Shown here one piece after another: positions 10,492 to 24,218 of a DNA stretch of 64,000 nucleotides. The DNA comes from Cucumis sativus. Its lineage: Eukaryota > Streptophyta > Magnoliopsida > Cucurbitales > Cucurbitaceae. Location of the stretch: NCBI RefSeq assembly GCF_000004075.3, contig NC_026659.2:25934272-25998271 (forward strand), written 5' to 3'. A model generated the notes under the pieces. That model was not told the origin of the DNA. It worked only from the letters and a program-made list of their open reading frames with translations, and did no database searches. Numbering within the stretch: the first letter of the stretch is position 1; each line of letters begins with the position of its first letter. The position numbers were made by a program, and so were the translations under genes.

Positions 10492-11593
10492 ATAGAAGAT
10501 AAATTTTTTTTATGTATAGATGAAGAATGATGAACACTATTAACATTCACTATTTCTTCACACTTGATCAAGATCTTGAAACGCTTATCAAATCTTTTGT
10601 TCACCCCATCCCATGTATAATTGAAGAAAAAGAAACAAAGAAAAGGCTTTAGAATGCGTTCAAAAGTTAGGAATATCGTTATGACATCAATTCCTATTAA
10701 TTGTTGGATGCGCAATGATAGTTACTATGTAACGCCATGGTTAAGCCTTAGCTGCATCCTTTTGGAGGAAAAGAGAAGATCTAAAAATTTGTTTAAGACC
10801 CATAATTTATTTATTTAGTTTTTTTCTTGGAATTTTGTAGTGCTTTTTCATGTTATGTTCAGTCAATATTGATATAACTAGATAAGTTTGTGAGAATAAT
10901 AATCTATTAGTATTGGTTTGTTCCTTCATTTTGTATTTTATTGAGAAGAATCCATTTCAACTGTAGCTCTATTCAAAACTTGTGGATACCATTTTCTAAG
11001 ATAGCTGGAAATATCTCTGAAGTTACTGAATTAGAGAGCTTAGAGAAACTTTTGCATTGCTTTTTCTTGGAATTAATGGATGAATTAATGAATATGGAAT
11101 GATCATTGTTGCACTTATTTAAGTCTACAGTATTACTAAAGGTAAAATTAAATGTTTAGAGTTGAAATTGATGTAATTTGGTAAGTTCGTGACTAGTTTT
11201 AAATTATATTCTTCTTTATTCATGTTGTTTTTAATTATGAACAATCCATGTCTCAGATATTGGGGCTTTGTATAGCCGACGAAAGTTGTGGGCACCATTT
11301 CTCAAGGTAGTAAAGAATCTCAAAATAGTAAAGAAAAAGAAAGCACAACAACCAAAATTTAAAGAAGTCAATATCACGGAAATGTCAAATATTCAATTCA
11401 TAAATACCTCCAAACACCAAGACAAGACAAAGTCGCAGAAGATATGCTAAACGGCTAGAGGTCATGAGCAGTGATTGATAAGTAAAAGTAAAAGAGTGGA
11501 CATAAGAATTGAACTCAAAACAAATCACATTATGAATCAGGAGCGTCGGCAACAACGATCAAACCATAAAAAAACAAAAAAGAAATGGCTAAG
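10492..11593. other. Spacer between RH22 and tRNA-Arg
   Basis: The first 300 bases are probably RH22 3' UTR. I see no gene. Two diverged stretches of about 45 bases (around 10975-11020 and 11279-11322, sharing ACTTGTGG/AGTTGTGG and ACCATTT) suggest an old local duplication. Confidence 0.5.
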
Positions 11594-11666
11594 CGACTCC
11601 ACTGGGGATCGAACCCAGAATCTCTGGTTCCGTAGACCAGCGCCTTATCCATTGGGCCATGGAGTC
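11594..11666 (-). tRNA. tRNA-Arg (anticodon ACG)
   Basis: On the minus strand the 73-nt gene starts GACTCCATGGCCCAATGG and ends GGAGTCG. It folds into a cloverleaf: acceptor GACTCCA/TGGAGTC with discriminator G, D arm GGCCCAATGGATAAGGC, anticodon stem CTGGT/ACCAG with loop CTACGGA giving anticodon ACG, and T arm CTGGGTTCGATCCCCAG. A (ADAT-type) inosine at position 34 would let it read CGU, CGC and CGA. No intron. Downstream (minus strand, towards 11590) comes CTTAGCCATTTC then TTTTTTG, which can serve as a pol III terminator at about 11571-11577. Confidence 0.95.
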
Positions 11667-12138
11667 CTATTTTGTTAATGAATTACATAGACATGTTTAG
11701 ATAAACACAAAGGTAAGTGAAATGGTGTATTAATCTAAACATCAAAGGTTTTGTTAATCTAAACTCATCCAATTTTTAACAATATTATAAAAAATAACAC
11801 ACTTGTACACATGGATAATAAGCTGATATTCACATTGCTTAGTCTCTGGTTTATCCTTCTAGTTCTTGTTATGTTCATGTCAAGAAAAGAATTGAGATGT
11901 TATGTATTCTATGGTTCAATTTCATTTTTGTTGTCTTAGTGGTGTTGTTTCATCAGGCTTTGTTTGTTGGTTTTTCTTTTGATATGTATAGAACAATATT
12001 TCACAATCCAAATGACTTATTGAACAGAAGCAATTGAAGGCAAAACTCTCTTGTAATAAGTAGAAGAAATTTCCCTATTCAAGTTTGTAGAATATAGGGA
12101 AACAAAAAAACTGAGTTATAGGATGTACTGACAAATAT
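11667..12138. other. Spacer between tRNA-Arg and the hydrolase 3' end
   Basis: AT-rich, with no coding signal. The right part probably contains the 3' UTR of the ILR1-like gene, which ends at 12139. Confidence 0.5.
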
Positions 12139-14489
12139 TCAGTGGTCAAAGAAAGAATGAGATGTTGATGATGAATTCAAGAGATATGAATATGCCACTG
12201 CTGCATGAATTGCTGCGCCAAGTGGAAGCACATTTTCATCAATTTTATAGCGAGGGCTGTGTGGAGGATGTATAGCTCCGATTCTCTCGTTATATGTGCC
12301 AAGAAATAAGAAAGATCCTGGCACTTTGTCTGCAAAGAAAGCAAAATCTTCACTTCCCATGAGGCGTGGAGATACTTTTGTTTTTTCTTTTCCTACAATT
12401 TCCATAGAGACACGTCGAACATGTTCATATATTTTCTCGTCGTTTACCATCGGAGGAATTGTTGGGTGTTCCTTGCCTAGGAAATCAATCTCCGCCGTGC
12501 ACCGATGCACCACAGCCTGCCCGTTAATGACCTGTCACAATAAATGAACAATAAAAGTTCAGTCAGAAATTACAGTGACAAGTCATCTGTTCTGTACAAG
12601 ACCCTGTAGTCGGTGTTACCTCTTCTATCCTGTCTCTTAGGGCATTGAAGCTCTTCTTGCTGAAAGCTCTGAAGGTACCAGCAATAGTCGCGGACTCCGG
12701 GATGACATTGAGTGCAGTTCCTGCTTGAACCATGGCCACAGAAACCACCTGCAGCTTTCAACACTTATATGATCAGATCAGGCCATAGAGTTGCAAAAGG
12801 CTAAATTGAATGCATTTAAAACCTTTTCATTTATGTTCATGTGAAACAAAGTACCTGAGAATCTAAAGGGTCTATCTCTCTTGAAACTATGCTTTGCAAA
12901 CTTATAATTGCTGCCGAAGCTGCTAAAATAGGATCAATTGAATCCTGTGGAATTGCTGCATGACCCCCTTTCCCCTTTATCTTTGCTTTGAAGCTTCCAC
13001 ACCCTGCAAGAAACTCGCCGGGGCGTGAAGCGACAACGCCCACTGGATATTCATGCACGACGTGCAGTCCAAATATAGCTTCTACACCATCAAGCGCACC
13101 TTCATTTATCATGTCTTTTGCTCCTCCTCCTTTCTCCTCCGCTGGCTGAAATACAAGAACAACAGTGCCCTGCATTGAAGGGAAATCTACATATTAACAA
13201 GAAAAGGATACAAGATTGAGTCATAATCATCTTAAAAAGTTAAACATAAAGTTGTTGGAAGTCGGGAGTACTTGCAATGTATTTTGAGAACCTGTAATTT
13301 ATGTCGCAGTTGATTCAGAATTTTAGTAGCACCAAGGAGCATAGCAACATGAGCATCATGACTACAAGCATGCATTTTCCCCTCAACTTTGCTCTTATGT
13401 TCCCATTCCACCAATTCCTGTATCAAAATCAATTTAGAGTTCAAAACGAAACTCTTGAGTTTAGATTTTCACTCATTGTATGTATGAAAACCTCACAATT
13501 ACTTTCTCTTGCTGCATTACACTGTACATCATTATATGGCCCAGTTCCACATTAAAATGAGAAAGACAAGCTTTTTTTTTAAAAAAATAATAATAATAAT
13601 CTATAATCTCAATGGTTGGTCCTCGCTGATTGTAGACTCCAGTAGATCTGACACCGTCTTTGCCTAATTTAAAAAATGTCAAATCGCAAATTTGCTCAAA
13701 ATGGTCTTGTGAAAAGTTGGAATTTATTCTCATTCGCTCTATAGTTTGATAAAACCGTAACCAGTTATGAGAACTTTATCAAATCATAGAGGTAATTTAT
13801 GAGTTTTTGTCAAATTAGCAATTCTGTCATGTTGTAGACTTCTTTAGCTAGTTCTTTTCTAGATTTCGTATTTATCAAGAATGAAAGTCTTCCATGGGTG
13901 CAGTCATAATCCAGTATTATTGTCGGTCATATAAAATAAAAATGCGATTAATAAACTGATGAGAACAACCTGAAGATTACACCAAATTCAAGAAAGTAGA
14001 TGGAGAATTACAATTCAAGTTCAATGGGTCATTTCATCGAACAGAAGCTAGCATTTAATGGATGAAGAATTAGAATGAGAAAGATAAAAGTATCCAAAAT
14101 CTAACCTCAATAGGCAAAGCATCCATATCAGCTCTTAGAGCGACAAAGGGAGGAGAACCAGAGCCAACGAAAGCCACAACACCGGTACCAGCGACCGGCC
14201 ATCGATAAGAAACACGAAGATTGTCAAGTTCCTGTCTAATAAGCCTACTGGTTTCAAATTCTTCAAAAGCAAGTTCTGGGTTCTCGTGAATTTTTCTCCT
14301 TATGGTCTTCATCCAATTAACAGCGGTGGGATGATTGGCGAGGTCGATAATTTGGTGTGTGAGTGAAGAAGTATGATTGGTAGGAAGGGAAATGGAAGTG
14401 GTTCCATGAAGATCAGGAGATTCAAGGTTGAGAGAAAAGGTTAGAGGGAGAAAAATGGAGATGAAAAATAATATGTACAAAAACTCCAT
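12139..14489 (-). CDS. IAA-amino acid hydrolase, ILR1-like (M20 amidohydrolase)
   Basis: Releases free auxin from amino-acid conjugates in the ER or secretory system. Exons: 14106-14489, 13292-13417, 12855-13169, 12620-12748, 12139-12531; 448 residues, the usual size. I start at the second in-frame ATG (14489) because [19 protein letters not shown] is a clean signal peptide; an upstream ATG at 14600 would add 37 residues that hide it. Metal-ligand and catalytic signatures: [26 protein letters not shown] (Cys about 146), [58 protein letters not shown] and [21 protein letters not shown]. The C-terminus ends SHSFFDH, not a K/HDEL retention signal as in several relatives. The exact paralogue within the ILR1/ILL family is not settled. 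Confidence 0.92.
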
Positions 14490-17362
14490 TATGGGTAAGG
14501 AAGAAGAAGACGTTGTAGTAAACTGAAAAACAAATCTTCTATTTGTACTCCATTCATGAACAGTTTGCCCATTTGATTCTGGATCAACCATTTCATTCAT
14601 TTAAAATTGATAGTTTTTGCCAATATGAACTTAGTTCAACTTCATAATTTTAAGTTAATTGTTTATATTCGTTAGGAGCACGTATAAACATTTAATGTGT
14701 TAAATTAAACGGTCATGGACCTTAGTTAATATTTATTAAAGAATAGTCGATTTAATTGAAGCATAAATTCAGTAATAGAAACTTTAAATGTCAACTCTTA
14801 AGTCTCATTCTCATTTTTGTATAACACTTTTCTTTAGGTCCATGGTTGAAAACCTTTATACATTACACATTTATTGTACTAAAACACAAACTTTAATAAT
14901 ATTTCTACTTCTTTCAGCTCAAACATTTTTGCAACTTCAAAACAAAACAAAATACTCAAATTCATATATTTTTGGTTAAATCGATTATGAAATGAAACTG
15001 TAAACTACAGGAGAGAGTCTATAGAGTCTATACTGATATAAATATTGTTTATTGGTTATATACTTGAAATCTTTCTATTTATTTTATTATTTATAGTAAA
15101 TTTGAGTCTCTTTTGTATTTGGGATATTTTTCTTTTCTAACCAACGTGAATTTGAAAAGTAAATTAAGATATGTCCAAATCGATTAAAGAAGATAGAATT
15201 TGAAAAGAAAAGCTAGGCATGTGGCATCAAAAAAATTGTAGCTTTTTATGAACCAACTTAGACCTCACCTCACAACCACTTTTTAAAGAAATGCATGTTT
15301 TTCTTATCGTTCTATTCATTTTTCGCTTACTTTGAACCTTTATATTCTTTGTTGGTTAGCTAGCAATTAGCATCTCTAGATATTTTCTTGGTACGTAAAC
15401 TAAATCTATGATTAAGAGAATTCAACATAATCTTTAATCGCAATCCTAATAATGTTAGACGAGTCCACCTCAATAAAAAAAAAAAAAAAATGTCAAAACC
15501 ATTTTAAAGATACCAAAACTAAGACAAGACGTATAGATAATAATGAAGGCTTCAAGATCCTTAGTCATTCATTGTAGATTGACATGCACGCATCTCACAA
15601 CAGTGAGAGATACCCCAACACAATCATGTATGACTCAACCAATACCATCGACATATGTACGATTCCACTAAAGATGTCTTTATCTAGTAGTATTTCACGT
15701 TTTGGAATGGTAGGAAAAGAGATGGTATTTGTGGAAGTAAAGAAATGCAATTGTCATGATGGTTAGTACATATTAGGGTGTGTAATAATAAATGTGACAT
15801 AGGGGAGATTGTTGTAAATAGTGAAAAGGAATATTATTTGGTTGGGCCTACATTAGATATTGAGAGTGATATTTTGATACGAAAAATAAGAGAGTTTTGA
15901 TAGGACGAGAAAAGAGAGAAGGAGTAGGAAATTAGGAATTTTGGATGATGGCATTCGCACGTGTAACTTGTGAATTTTGTGATGGACTTTAAAGTCATGA
16001 GGCCCACACTTTGCAGGCCCTGGTCCACTTTTCTAAAGCCCAATAGGCCTCTTCGACGTATTCAAACCACATGTTTTTTTTTTTTGACGCCTAGTAAATT
16101 AGCTCGAGAATTATTAATTTTTAGTCACGCTCGATTTCAAGTGCATCATTAATTATTGATGAAAATTTCCATTACTGTTTATTTTTTAAAATTAAAACAT
16201 TTGTTTGAATAATTTGATTTTTAGTGAGTTATACAAATCACAAGTAGTAGAATAATGGAAATTGATGTTTTCAAATTAACCAAATATGTGTGTGTGTGTG
16301 TGTATATTTAAATAGTTGTTCCCACCCTACCAACATTTGAAAGGTGGTGAAGCCCTTTCCTTTTTCTTTTGAAAAGTAATGAAAATAATCAATCATGTGT
16401 TTGAAATTTCTTTCTTTCTTTTTCTTTTTCAAATAAATTAAAGGAGTTGGCTTTTAGAATTAATTAATCCATATATGATATACTGATTTATTACACAATA
16501 CAATTAAATAAAACTTCGAAGAAGAAAAAACTCGAATTTTATCTAATTGTTTTCAATGTAACGAATTATGTCCATAGATGTTTGTTTGTTTCTTCTTTTT
16601 TTTTTAGTAAAAGATGCTTTTAAATTTGGGTATATGTGGCAATTTTTTTTGTCACATGTGTTCAATGAATTATATATATATATAGGGCCCTAGATTAGAT
16701 TAACTTTTTAAAGAAAAGAGACATGACCTAAAGTTTTTTTCTTCTTTTTTTTTTTCAGCAGTGATATGTATTAGTAAATTGATTTTGTTGTACGTTATCC
16801 AATTTTGTATACTTAGGTTCATAGCAGGATTGAACTCAAAGAATTGTAGAACAACGGTGTTTTCACCGTTGGATAAAAACGAAAACTGATTTTTAAGAAA
16901 TGGGTGCGTTTTCAGAATTCTTAAACAATTTTTAAATTGAAATTTAAAATATAAATATAAACACTTAAAAGTCAATTAGATAATTAACAGTCATTTTAAA
17001 ATAAATTAAAAAAACTAAGTAGTTGTCATAAAAAAAATCTATTATTTGTTTTTTTGTTTTTGTTTTATGTTCTTGTTTTCTATTTTTCTAAAAACAGAAA
17101 ACATTTGTTTTGGTTACTGTTTTTTTGTTTTTCAAAACAAAAAATCAATAACGAATTTTTGTTTCTAAAAACTAAAAGAAAGAATTGATGATTGATGATT
17201 GTGTTTTTGTTTTTGTTTTTTATTTCTAAATAACTTAAAATTGAAAAAGATAAAAATAAAAAATATATTTCTAAAATTGAAAAGTAAACAAATGAAAAAC
17301 CAATTAATTATCAAATCACTAGTTGGTTTTTAAAAGTTATTCCCATAAACACTTGTGTCTAT

Positions 17363-17406
<44 letters not shown>

Positions 17407-19747
17407 ATGTTGTCATCTATATCTAAAGAGTGCTTTTAAATTTAAGCAAAAATTTAAAATAAAAGAAAAGTAGTCTTTGAAATTTTTGTTTTTTCGTTTT
17501 AGCAATTTGATTAAAAATTTAAATGTTTAGTAATGAAATTACAAAAGAAAGACATATATGTGACTATGTGAGTTGGTGGGGAATGTGGTTGGCCGAAAGG
17601 TTTGTGTTGTATATTATTTTAGCTTTAATTTCTAATTTATATTCTAAAAATATCTTTCAAACTTTGCTTCAAAACAAAATATTTGTTTGTTCTTAAGACT
17701 TATTCACATTTTTAAAACTAACTAGTAATGACCATGTTGACATTTAAATTTAATGTTTTAGAACAGTGTGTATATATAATTTAAAAGAAAGAAAAAACTC
17801 AAATACAAATACGTGATATAGTATATACAAATACTTTCTTTCTCTACCATGCACATGCACACTTCAATTCTTAAAATATTAATTATACACGCATCCACTT
17901 GTAAGTAAAACACAATGAAACAACTGAATATACAATCATCTCTATCAAAATAATCGCAATCCATTGATATATTAGTTATGTCTATTACCGGTTGAATGCA
18001 AACAAACAAATACATTTAAATAATTCATGTCTCATCTTAAAGATTTATATATTATTAGATTAATCGAGCACCTATACTTGAATAGTTGTGTCTCATCTAC
18101 AAAAAAAGAGTAAAATAGGATTAAAAAAATCTTTTATATTACTCATATTTATATACACATAATAATTCTTCTCTAAAAACTTATTTTTTATTTAGTACAA
18201 TTTGAAAATACTATTCAAGAGTAAGAGTGTATATATCTATATATATTCCAAAGATGCAAATATAAATTTAAAATTCATGATCCAATAGGTTTTAAATACT
18301 TATGTTATTTCTCTCAACCTCTAGCATTCCAAGCCAAAATTGAGTAATAAAACTTTGTCAATTACTCAAAATCCAAGAGGGAAAGTTAGATACATCTATA
18401 TATTATATATGCACTCATTTATTATATTGTTTTGTGAATGAAATAAAATAAGATAAGATAAAATTATATATAAGAAAAATTATGTGAACATTAGAATTAG
18501 TATATATATAATGCTTTCAGTAATAAATTTATCATGTTTATATAAACATGTGGAAGAGTAGATGAAGAATATTATAATATGTATTACATATAATTATATA
18601 CTTTCTTAGTGCTCTCTTTTCTCTTAGTAGTATAAACAAATATATTTAATGAGCAGTCAAATGCCTTTTGTATATTTTAAGTGATATTAGTTGATATGGA
18701 TTGACTAATTGTAAACATCAATTATTTAATTGTCATTATGGGAAAATCAAGGATGATCTAGTAAGAGATCGTGACTATTCTAAAATTAATGATTCACCTC
18801 AAGAATTAAATTAACTTTAATTAATTAAGCTTTACAATATCTATATTCTATTAATAATCTCTTTGGACCGCCATCCTTTCTCCATTAAACCTTATTAATT
18901 AATATCAACACGTCATCATATCTATGCTTTAAAATACAAATCAACGCAACCATATTTATTAATTACATATATATTTGTACTCTTTCTTACTCTAACCATC
19001 AATAAATATAACTTTAAATTTATAAATCAAGTACACAAATCTTAGACTTTTTATAAATTTGTCTTTTCTTTCTGTTTGAATATTTCTAAAATTTATTAAT
19101 TTTAAACTTTCAAAATTCTATCTATAATTGAATTAGCATTGTTATACAATGTATTATCTCCTAGAGATATCACATTGATGGTTAATTATTCTAGACATAA
19201 ACCTTAAATAATAAAGTTCTAACATAACCAATATCATCATTATATTAAACAATAATCTAAAATGTACCATAATACTTACCTACTAGCTGGATTGAATTGA
19301 TTCTTTGCAGCAGCAAGTGATCATCTTCTTTACTACTCGGCGAATTCTTCTTATTTTTATTAAATATATTTTATTGTATTGATAATGAGAGTGAAATAAA
19401 TCATTTGACACGTAAATTAATTTATGTTGTTAAATAATATTACAAGCAAATGCATAGAGGGTAGTATTTACTTGTAATTAATAGTAAAAAAAACAAATTT
19501 GTAAAAGTGATTTGTTGCAAAGAGATGTATACATCTCAAGATTGGAATCAAATTAAAATCTCTCTTCTGTATCTGTGACGTAGTTGAGATCACCGGCCAA
19601 GTAACAAGCAAGTATTGCTCTAAATACAAAACTCTAAACAAAATTATACATGGACATATATTTGTAACGAAGAGTGCTTAATTAGAATAATGTTTGGATT
19701 GGTACAAGAGATTGGGAGGGAAAAATATTAATGAAGAAAGGCAAAAA
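14490..19747. other. 5.3-kb AT-rich spacer
   Basis: No gene seen. The left part is the promoter of the hydrolase. It contains a TG repeat at 16287-16303, a 40-base T run at 17366-17405, a perfect 18-bp palindrome at 18533-18550, and low-complexity TTTTTGTTTT tracts at 17040-17220. The right end (19560-19747) is probably the 3' flank of the zinc-finger gene. Confidence 0.6.
17366..17405. repeat. Poly-T tract, 40 bases
   Basis: An unbroken run of about 40 T. No retroelement body or target duplication is evident beside it. The exact length is prone to assembly or sequencing error. Confidence 0.9.
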
Positions 19748-20521
19748 TTAATTAAGACCAAGTTGAAGATCCAAAGATTTACAAGAAGCAGGGGAAGAAG
19801 AAGAAGAAGAAGAATGAAAAACGACAGGGTTGGTGGAGGGTCGTCGGGACGACATGTCGGGCGGTGTGAAAGTGAAAAACGGCTGTCGTTGTTGTTGAGG
19901 TAAAAAGGGAAGAGAAGAATCAAAATGGATTAATCCGGCGTCGTTTTGGTTGAAACTAATCTGTGAAGAGTTATAATAATAATCATCGGAGATGAAAAAA
20001 GAAGAATTGGGAGAAGAAGAATTAGGATCATAATCATAAAGAAAATGATTATTATTGTTAGAATTAGATTGAAGATAATAAGTAAGTGTAGCTTTTCTTG
20101 CTTGAAGTTGCATCTTCTTCTTCTTCAATCTCTCTTTCTTGTGAGCATTTTGATGGCCTCCCAAAGCTTGAGAATTTGTAAACTCTTTCAAACAATATTG
20201 ACACTCAAATTTTGTTGCTTTTTTATTATTGTTATTATTGCTAATAACAACAATATCGGCAGCTTCTTCTTGATCATCTTCTTCTTGTTCTTGTTGGTTT
20301 GTTGATGATCTTTGATCGAAACAAACTGTTGTTGCTGTTGTTGTTGAAGAATTTACACTTTCATGATCACCTTGATCATGAAAGTTATTACAAAAATTGT
20401 TTGATGGGTTGAGCTCAATTCCAAAAAGTTTCACTTTTTTCTCCATGCAACAACCTCCTCCGAATAACCCACCTTCTTTTTCTGGATCAAAATTACAACA
20501 AAACGAGTCCTTTCCCATCAT
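19748..20521 (-). CDS. Single C2H2 zinc-finger transcription factor, GIS/ZFP5/6/8 type
   Basis: Intronless gene of 257 residues from the ATG at 20521 (MMGKDSFCC); an ATG at 20548 would add MFFLLFLSA, which looks like 5' UTR. An early VKLFGIEL motif is typical of the GIS/ZFP clade. One zinc finger spans about residues 105-127 (Cys107, Cys110, His123, His127) and carries the plant QALGGH signature followed by NAHKKER. The C-terminus ends SLDLQLGLN, an LxLxL EAR repression motif. Poly-Asn, poly-Ser, Gln-rich and acidic runs fill the linkers. Relatives regulate trichome and root-hair development through gibberellin and cytokinin. The 5' flank has a TG repeat at 20668-20690. Codons are AT-biased, like the region. 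Confidence 0.9.
   Translation of the reverse strand: MMGKDSFCCNFDPEKEGGLFGGGCCMEKKVKLFGIELNPSNNFCNNFHDQGDHESVNSSTTTATTVCFDQRSSTNQQEQEEDDQEEAADIVVISNNNNNKKATKFECQYCLKEFTNSQALGGHQNAHKKERLKKKKMQLQARKATLTYYLQSNSNNNNHFLYDYDPNSSSPNSSFFISDDYYYNSSQISFNQNDAGLIHFDSSLPFLPQQQRQPFFTFTPPDMSSRRPSTNPVVFHSSSSSSSPASCKSLDLQLGLN
20358..20384. repeat. Perfect inverted repeat inside the zinc-finger CDS
   Basis: CTTTCATGATCA and its exact reverse complement TGATCATGAAAG are separated by CCT: 12-bp arms and a 3-base loop. It encodes the FHDQGDHES segment of the protein. Confidence 0.9.
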
Positions 20522-23500
20522 GGCAGAGAGGAATAAGAGAAAAAACAAAAGGGATTTCTTTTTTTAAAAGGAGTTTGAATTTGAGGGGGATTTGGAGAGA
20601 TTTAGGGTTTGTTTTATAATGAGATTTGGAAAATGGCTTACAACAAAATCCAATATTGAAAACAGTAGTGTGTGTGTGTGTGTGTGTGTGATATGTCAAA
20701 AAGGAATAATAGTTTGTGATTAATTTTAATTTTTAATAATCATCATGAAACGGCAACGGCAAGCCAATTAAGAGGTCAATAAAATAAGGTTTTAAATGAA
20801 TTTGGAAAAAGAAAAGTCAGAGCATAGAAGAAGTCTCTCTTCTCTTTTTCTTTCTCTCTCTCATGCAATGTTTTTGTGTTCAAATAACTTTTCAATATTA
20901 TACATAAACTTTCCTCATCCAATGGAGATTTAGTTTTCCCTTTTTCTTATTTGCAAAATATATTTTAATTTATCAACTTCATTCCTAATAATTTGTTTTA
21001 ACAAGCTTATAAATACACCAAAAGTAAATTACATTTATGCATTCAACTTCTACACATGCATGCAAAGTAAAAGTTCTCAAATCAATTGAAAATAGTTTTG
21101 ATATTTTTTTTAATGGAAAATTCATGTAAGGAAGGAATGTAAATAGTTAATAGTTAGGAAGCAGCACTTAGAGGTATTTTTGTTAAAATAAAACAAAACA
21201 AATATTCGAATGCTTGAAAGAGAAGATTAAGTATGATTAATTAAATTAATGTTAGAAAAAGCAAAGATATAGTATTAGAGAAGAAAAGTCAAAGAAAGTG
21301 GGGGATTGTGATCACCTTCAGAGAAATAGAGAGAGAGAGAGCTGCAAATGGATAACTAAAACCCACCAATATTAATAGTTTCATTGGATTCTTTTTTCCT
21401 TTTTTTCTAAAAAGTTGATTAAAGTGCTTATTTGGTAGATTGTTTTCAAACCATTATTCTACCTTTCTTTTTCTTGCTTTAATTCATTTTTAAGAATTAT
21501 GATAATAATGGCGAAATTTTGTTCTAACTTATGATTAAAATATTTTACTATAATCCTAAACTATTTACTATACCAATTTTCTTAAACTTTAACAATTACG
21601 CCTATTCATTTAACCTATAAATGTGAAGTATTTTGATTCAACCTAATAATTAGTTCGAGTAATATAAAAAAATACACCATTTATATATTTAATATAACAT
21701 TTTTGTTTTAATCGATACACCAAACAAAAAGGGTACGAAAAAATGAAAGAGAAGGCACAAATGGAAGCCTATAATTCAATTAGTAAATTGTATTATAACA
21801 TAACCCTAAAAGTTGAAAGGTACATGTACCATCATTTTGAAATGAAAAAAAAATTCTAAACCGAATTTAAAAGCAAATTCTATTTGTACGATAAAATAAT
21901 AAAGTAAAAAATTTAAGAAAAAGTGGGTGAGAAGTCTCATCTTGTACAGTATTTTATGAAACCAACGTGAAAAATTAGTCCAAAAAAAAGGATGAACGTT
22001 TGTGTGTGTGAGAAACATGGTAATTAAAATCAAAAGTTAAAATATTATTTAATATCGAAGACTAATATTTCCAACCAAATAGAAATACTAATAACTATAA
22101 ATTAATCTAACTACATATTGGTAAAATTGAAATATTGATATGGATGAATTATAAAACAAAATAAAAAGGAAAGGAATTGAGAATAGTAAGAGAGAGTAGT
22201 TGAGCAAAAGGTAACAAAGGAATATTAAGAAGTGGGGAATGATGTAAGCATATATACTTATAAAAGAAGAAGAAGAGAGAGAAAAAAAAAAGAAAAGAGG
22301 GAAAAAGGTGTAAAATGAGATCTTGGGCATATCTTCATAGAGCAGGCAAAGCCCTATATTTTAATATCTATTATTCAATATTCACCTCCTTTTTCTTTTT
22401 TCTTTCTAATGGGTCTTTCAATAAATATTATCTTATAAGAAATGAGTCACAAAGATTTTTCTTTGGTTGGACACATCTAAATATAAGGAGCCCACATTGT
22501 AGGGCTTGTTGGAAACTCTTTAGATTTTAGCAATTTGCTATACAAACATATATATTTGTGTATTATTAAGATCCTTCCCACTAATTGGAATTTATTTATA
22601 AAAGTAATTCCTACTTTAGGAGAAAAATGTTTCCAAGTAGGCATGCTGTCATGAAGCATTTCACTGTCATAAACATATAACATGTGGAATATTAATAAAT
22701 ATGGTGTGCCTTTGGACTATGGGTATGGCAAGATAATTTATGGGTTGGTGGGTTGGTTTGATTGAATTGAATTAATTTTTCTTCTTCTTTTTGGCTCATT
22801 TTTCATTTTATTTTCTTACATTATGGGTTTTTTATTAAAGCTACCCAATGCTTTGGCCACCCCACCTTCACCTTCACCTTCACCTTCACACCCTTATCTT
22901 CTTTATATATATATATTCTTCAAACTCATCTTTAAAAAGTTAGGTTTAAACTAACATCGTAACTTTTTTATTTTAAAGTTTTGTTTAATTTTAGTTTTTA
23001 AATTTTCAATCATCTTAAATTTCATCTCTTTAAATTATTTTTTGTTCAAATTAGCTAAGAGTTATCATGTAAGAAAATATATATAATGTAAATATGTTTT
23101 CCAAGTGAAAAAAAATTAAGAAACAACTTTTTGTTAATTTTGAAAAAAAAAATCAATAAGATTAAAGAATTGATATCTAAAATGTGCTTGTTAAAAATTG
23201 AATCCAAATTTTAGTAATTTATTTTTAGAAACGGATTGAGAATTCACATGTTTAGTTTAAAAAAATGTGAAAACTATGGTAACTAAAAAGTTGTAAAAAA
23301 GCAATATATCAACGTTTAATGATTAACTTAGTCTATCTTTAATAAAGGAAGTGATACTTTCTATCTCTTTAGTGAAAGAAGGTATGATAGCTAAATAAAA
23401 TGATATTTAGTAATAGTTTGAGCAAATATTTATTTTAAAATCCAAAATTAAATGGCAATAACACATAAAAACATAGAAATAAAAGAAGTTAGGGAGAAGA

Positions 23501-24187
23501 AATGAATTAGAATAGTGAAGAAATTTGTGGGTTGTTGATGTGATGTGAGAAAAAGAAAAGTAATTGGAGTGAGGTGGAAAGACAGAGACAAATGAAACTC
23601 ATTCGAACCCTCCTCTTGACTCTCTCGTCTCTTTTGGTCTACTCATTTCTTTTCTCTTTTAAACTCATTTTTAATTGCTCTCATCAACTTTATATATATA
23701 CCTATATTTTGTGTCCTCTGGGTTTAAATTTCATCCTTAAATTTTAAATTTTTTTAATACAACTTCAAATTTTAAAATGAAATCTTTCATTTTCGAAAAC
23801 ATACCTAAACATATATATTGACAACAGTAGAAATTTATCAATGATAGAATCAACTAACCCTACAATTTCATACCATATTTTTCATCCATGTCAAGTACAA
23901 TAATTGTATTAAGAAAACAAGAACAATATTTTAAAACATACTTTTTATAGTTTTTAAAATTAAGCTTTTTTTTAATCCTGTAAAGAAAAGATAATAAACA
24001 AAGGAAATTTAGAAGTGAAATTGGATCTTTATATTTTTATTGGCTTTATTATAAAATAATTTTCAAGAGTTTAAAATTTGGAGTTCTAAATTAAAATAGA
24101 ACTCAAAAGTTTAGAGTGAAAGTAGGATTAAAATGAGAACTATATTTCAAATTTAGTTGTTGGATTTTCAATTTTTTCTTTCCATAA

Positions 24188-24218
<31 letters not shown>

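Noticed and set aside
22315-22530. Short plus-strand open frame and GCCCTA/TAGGGC inverted words, considered as a microRNA precursor
   Set aside because: The complementary arms are only about 8-10 bases and match no microRNA I know.
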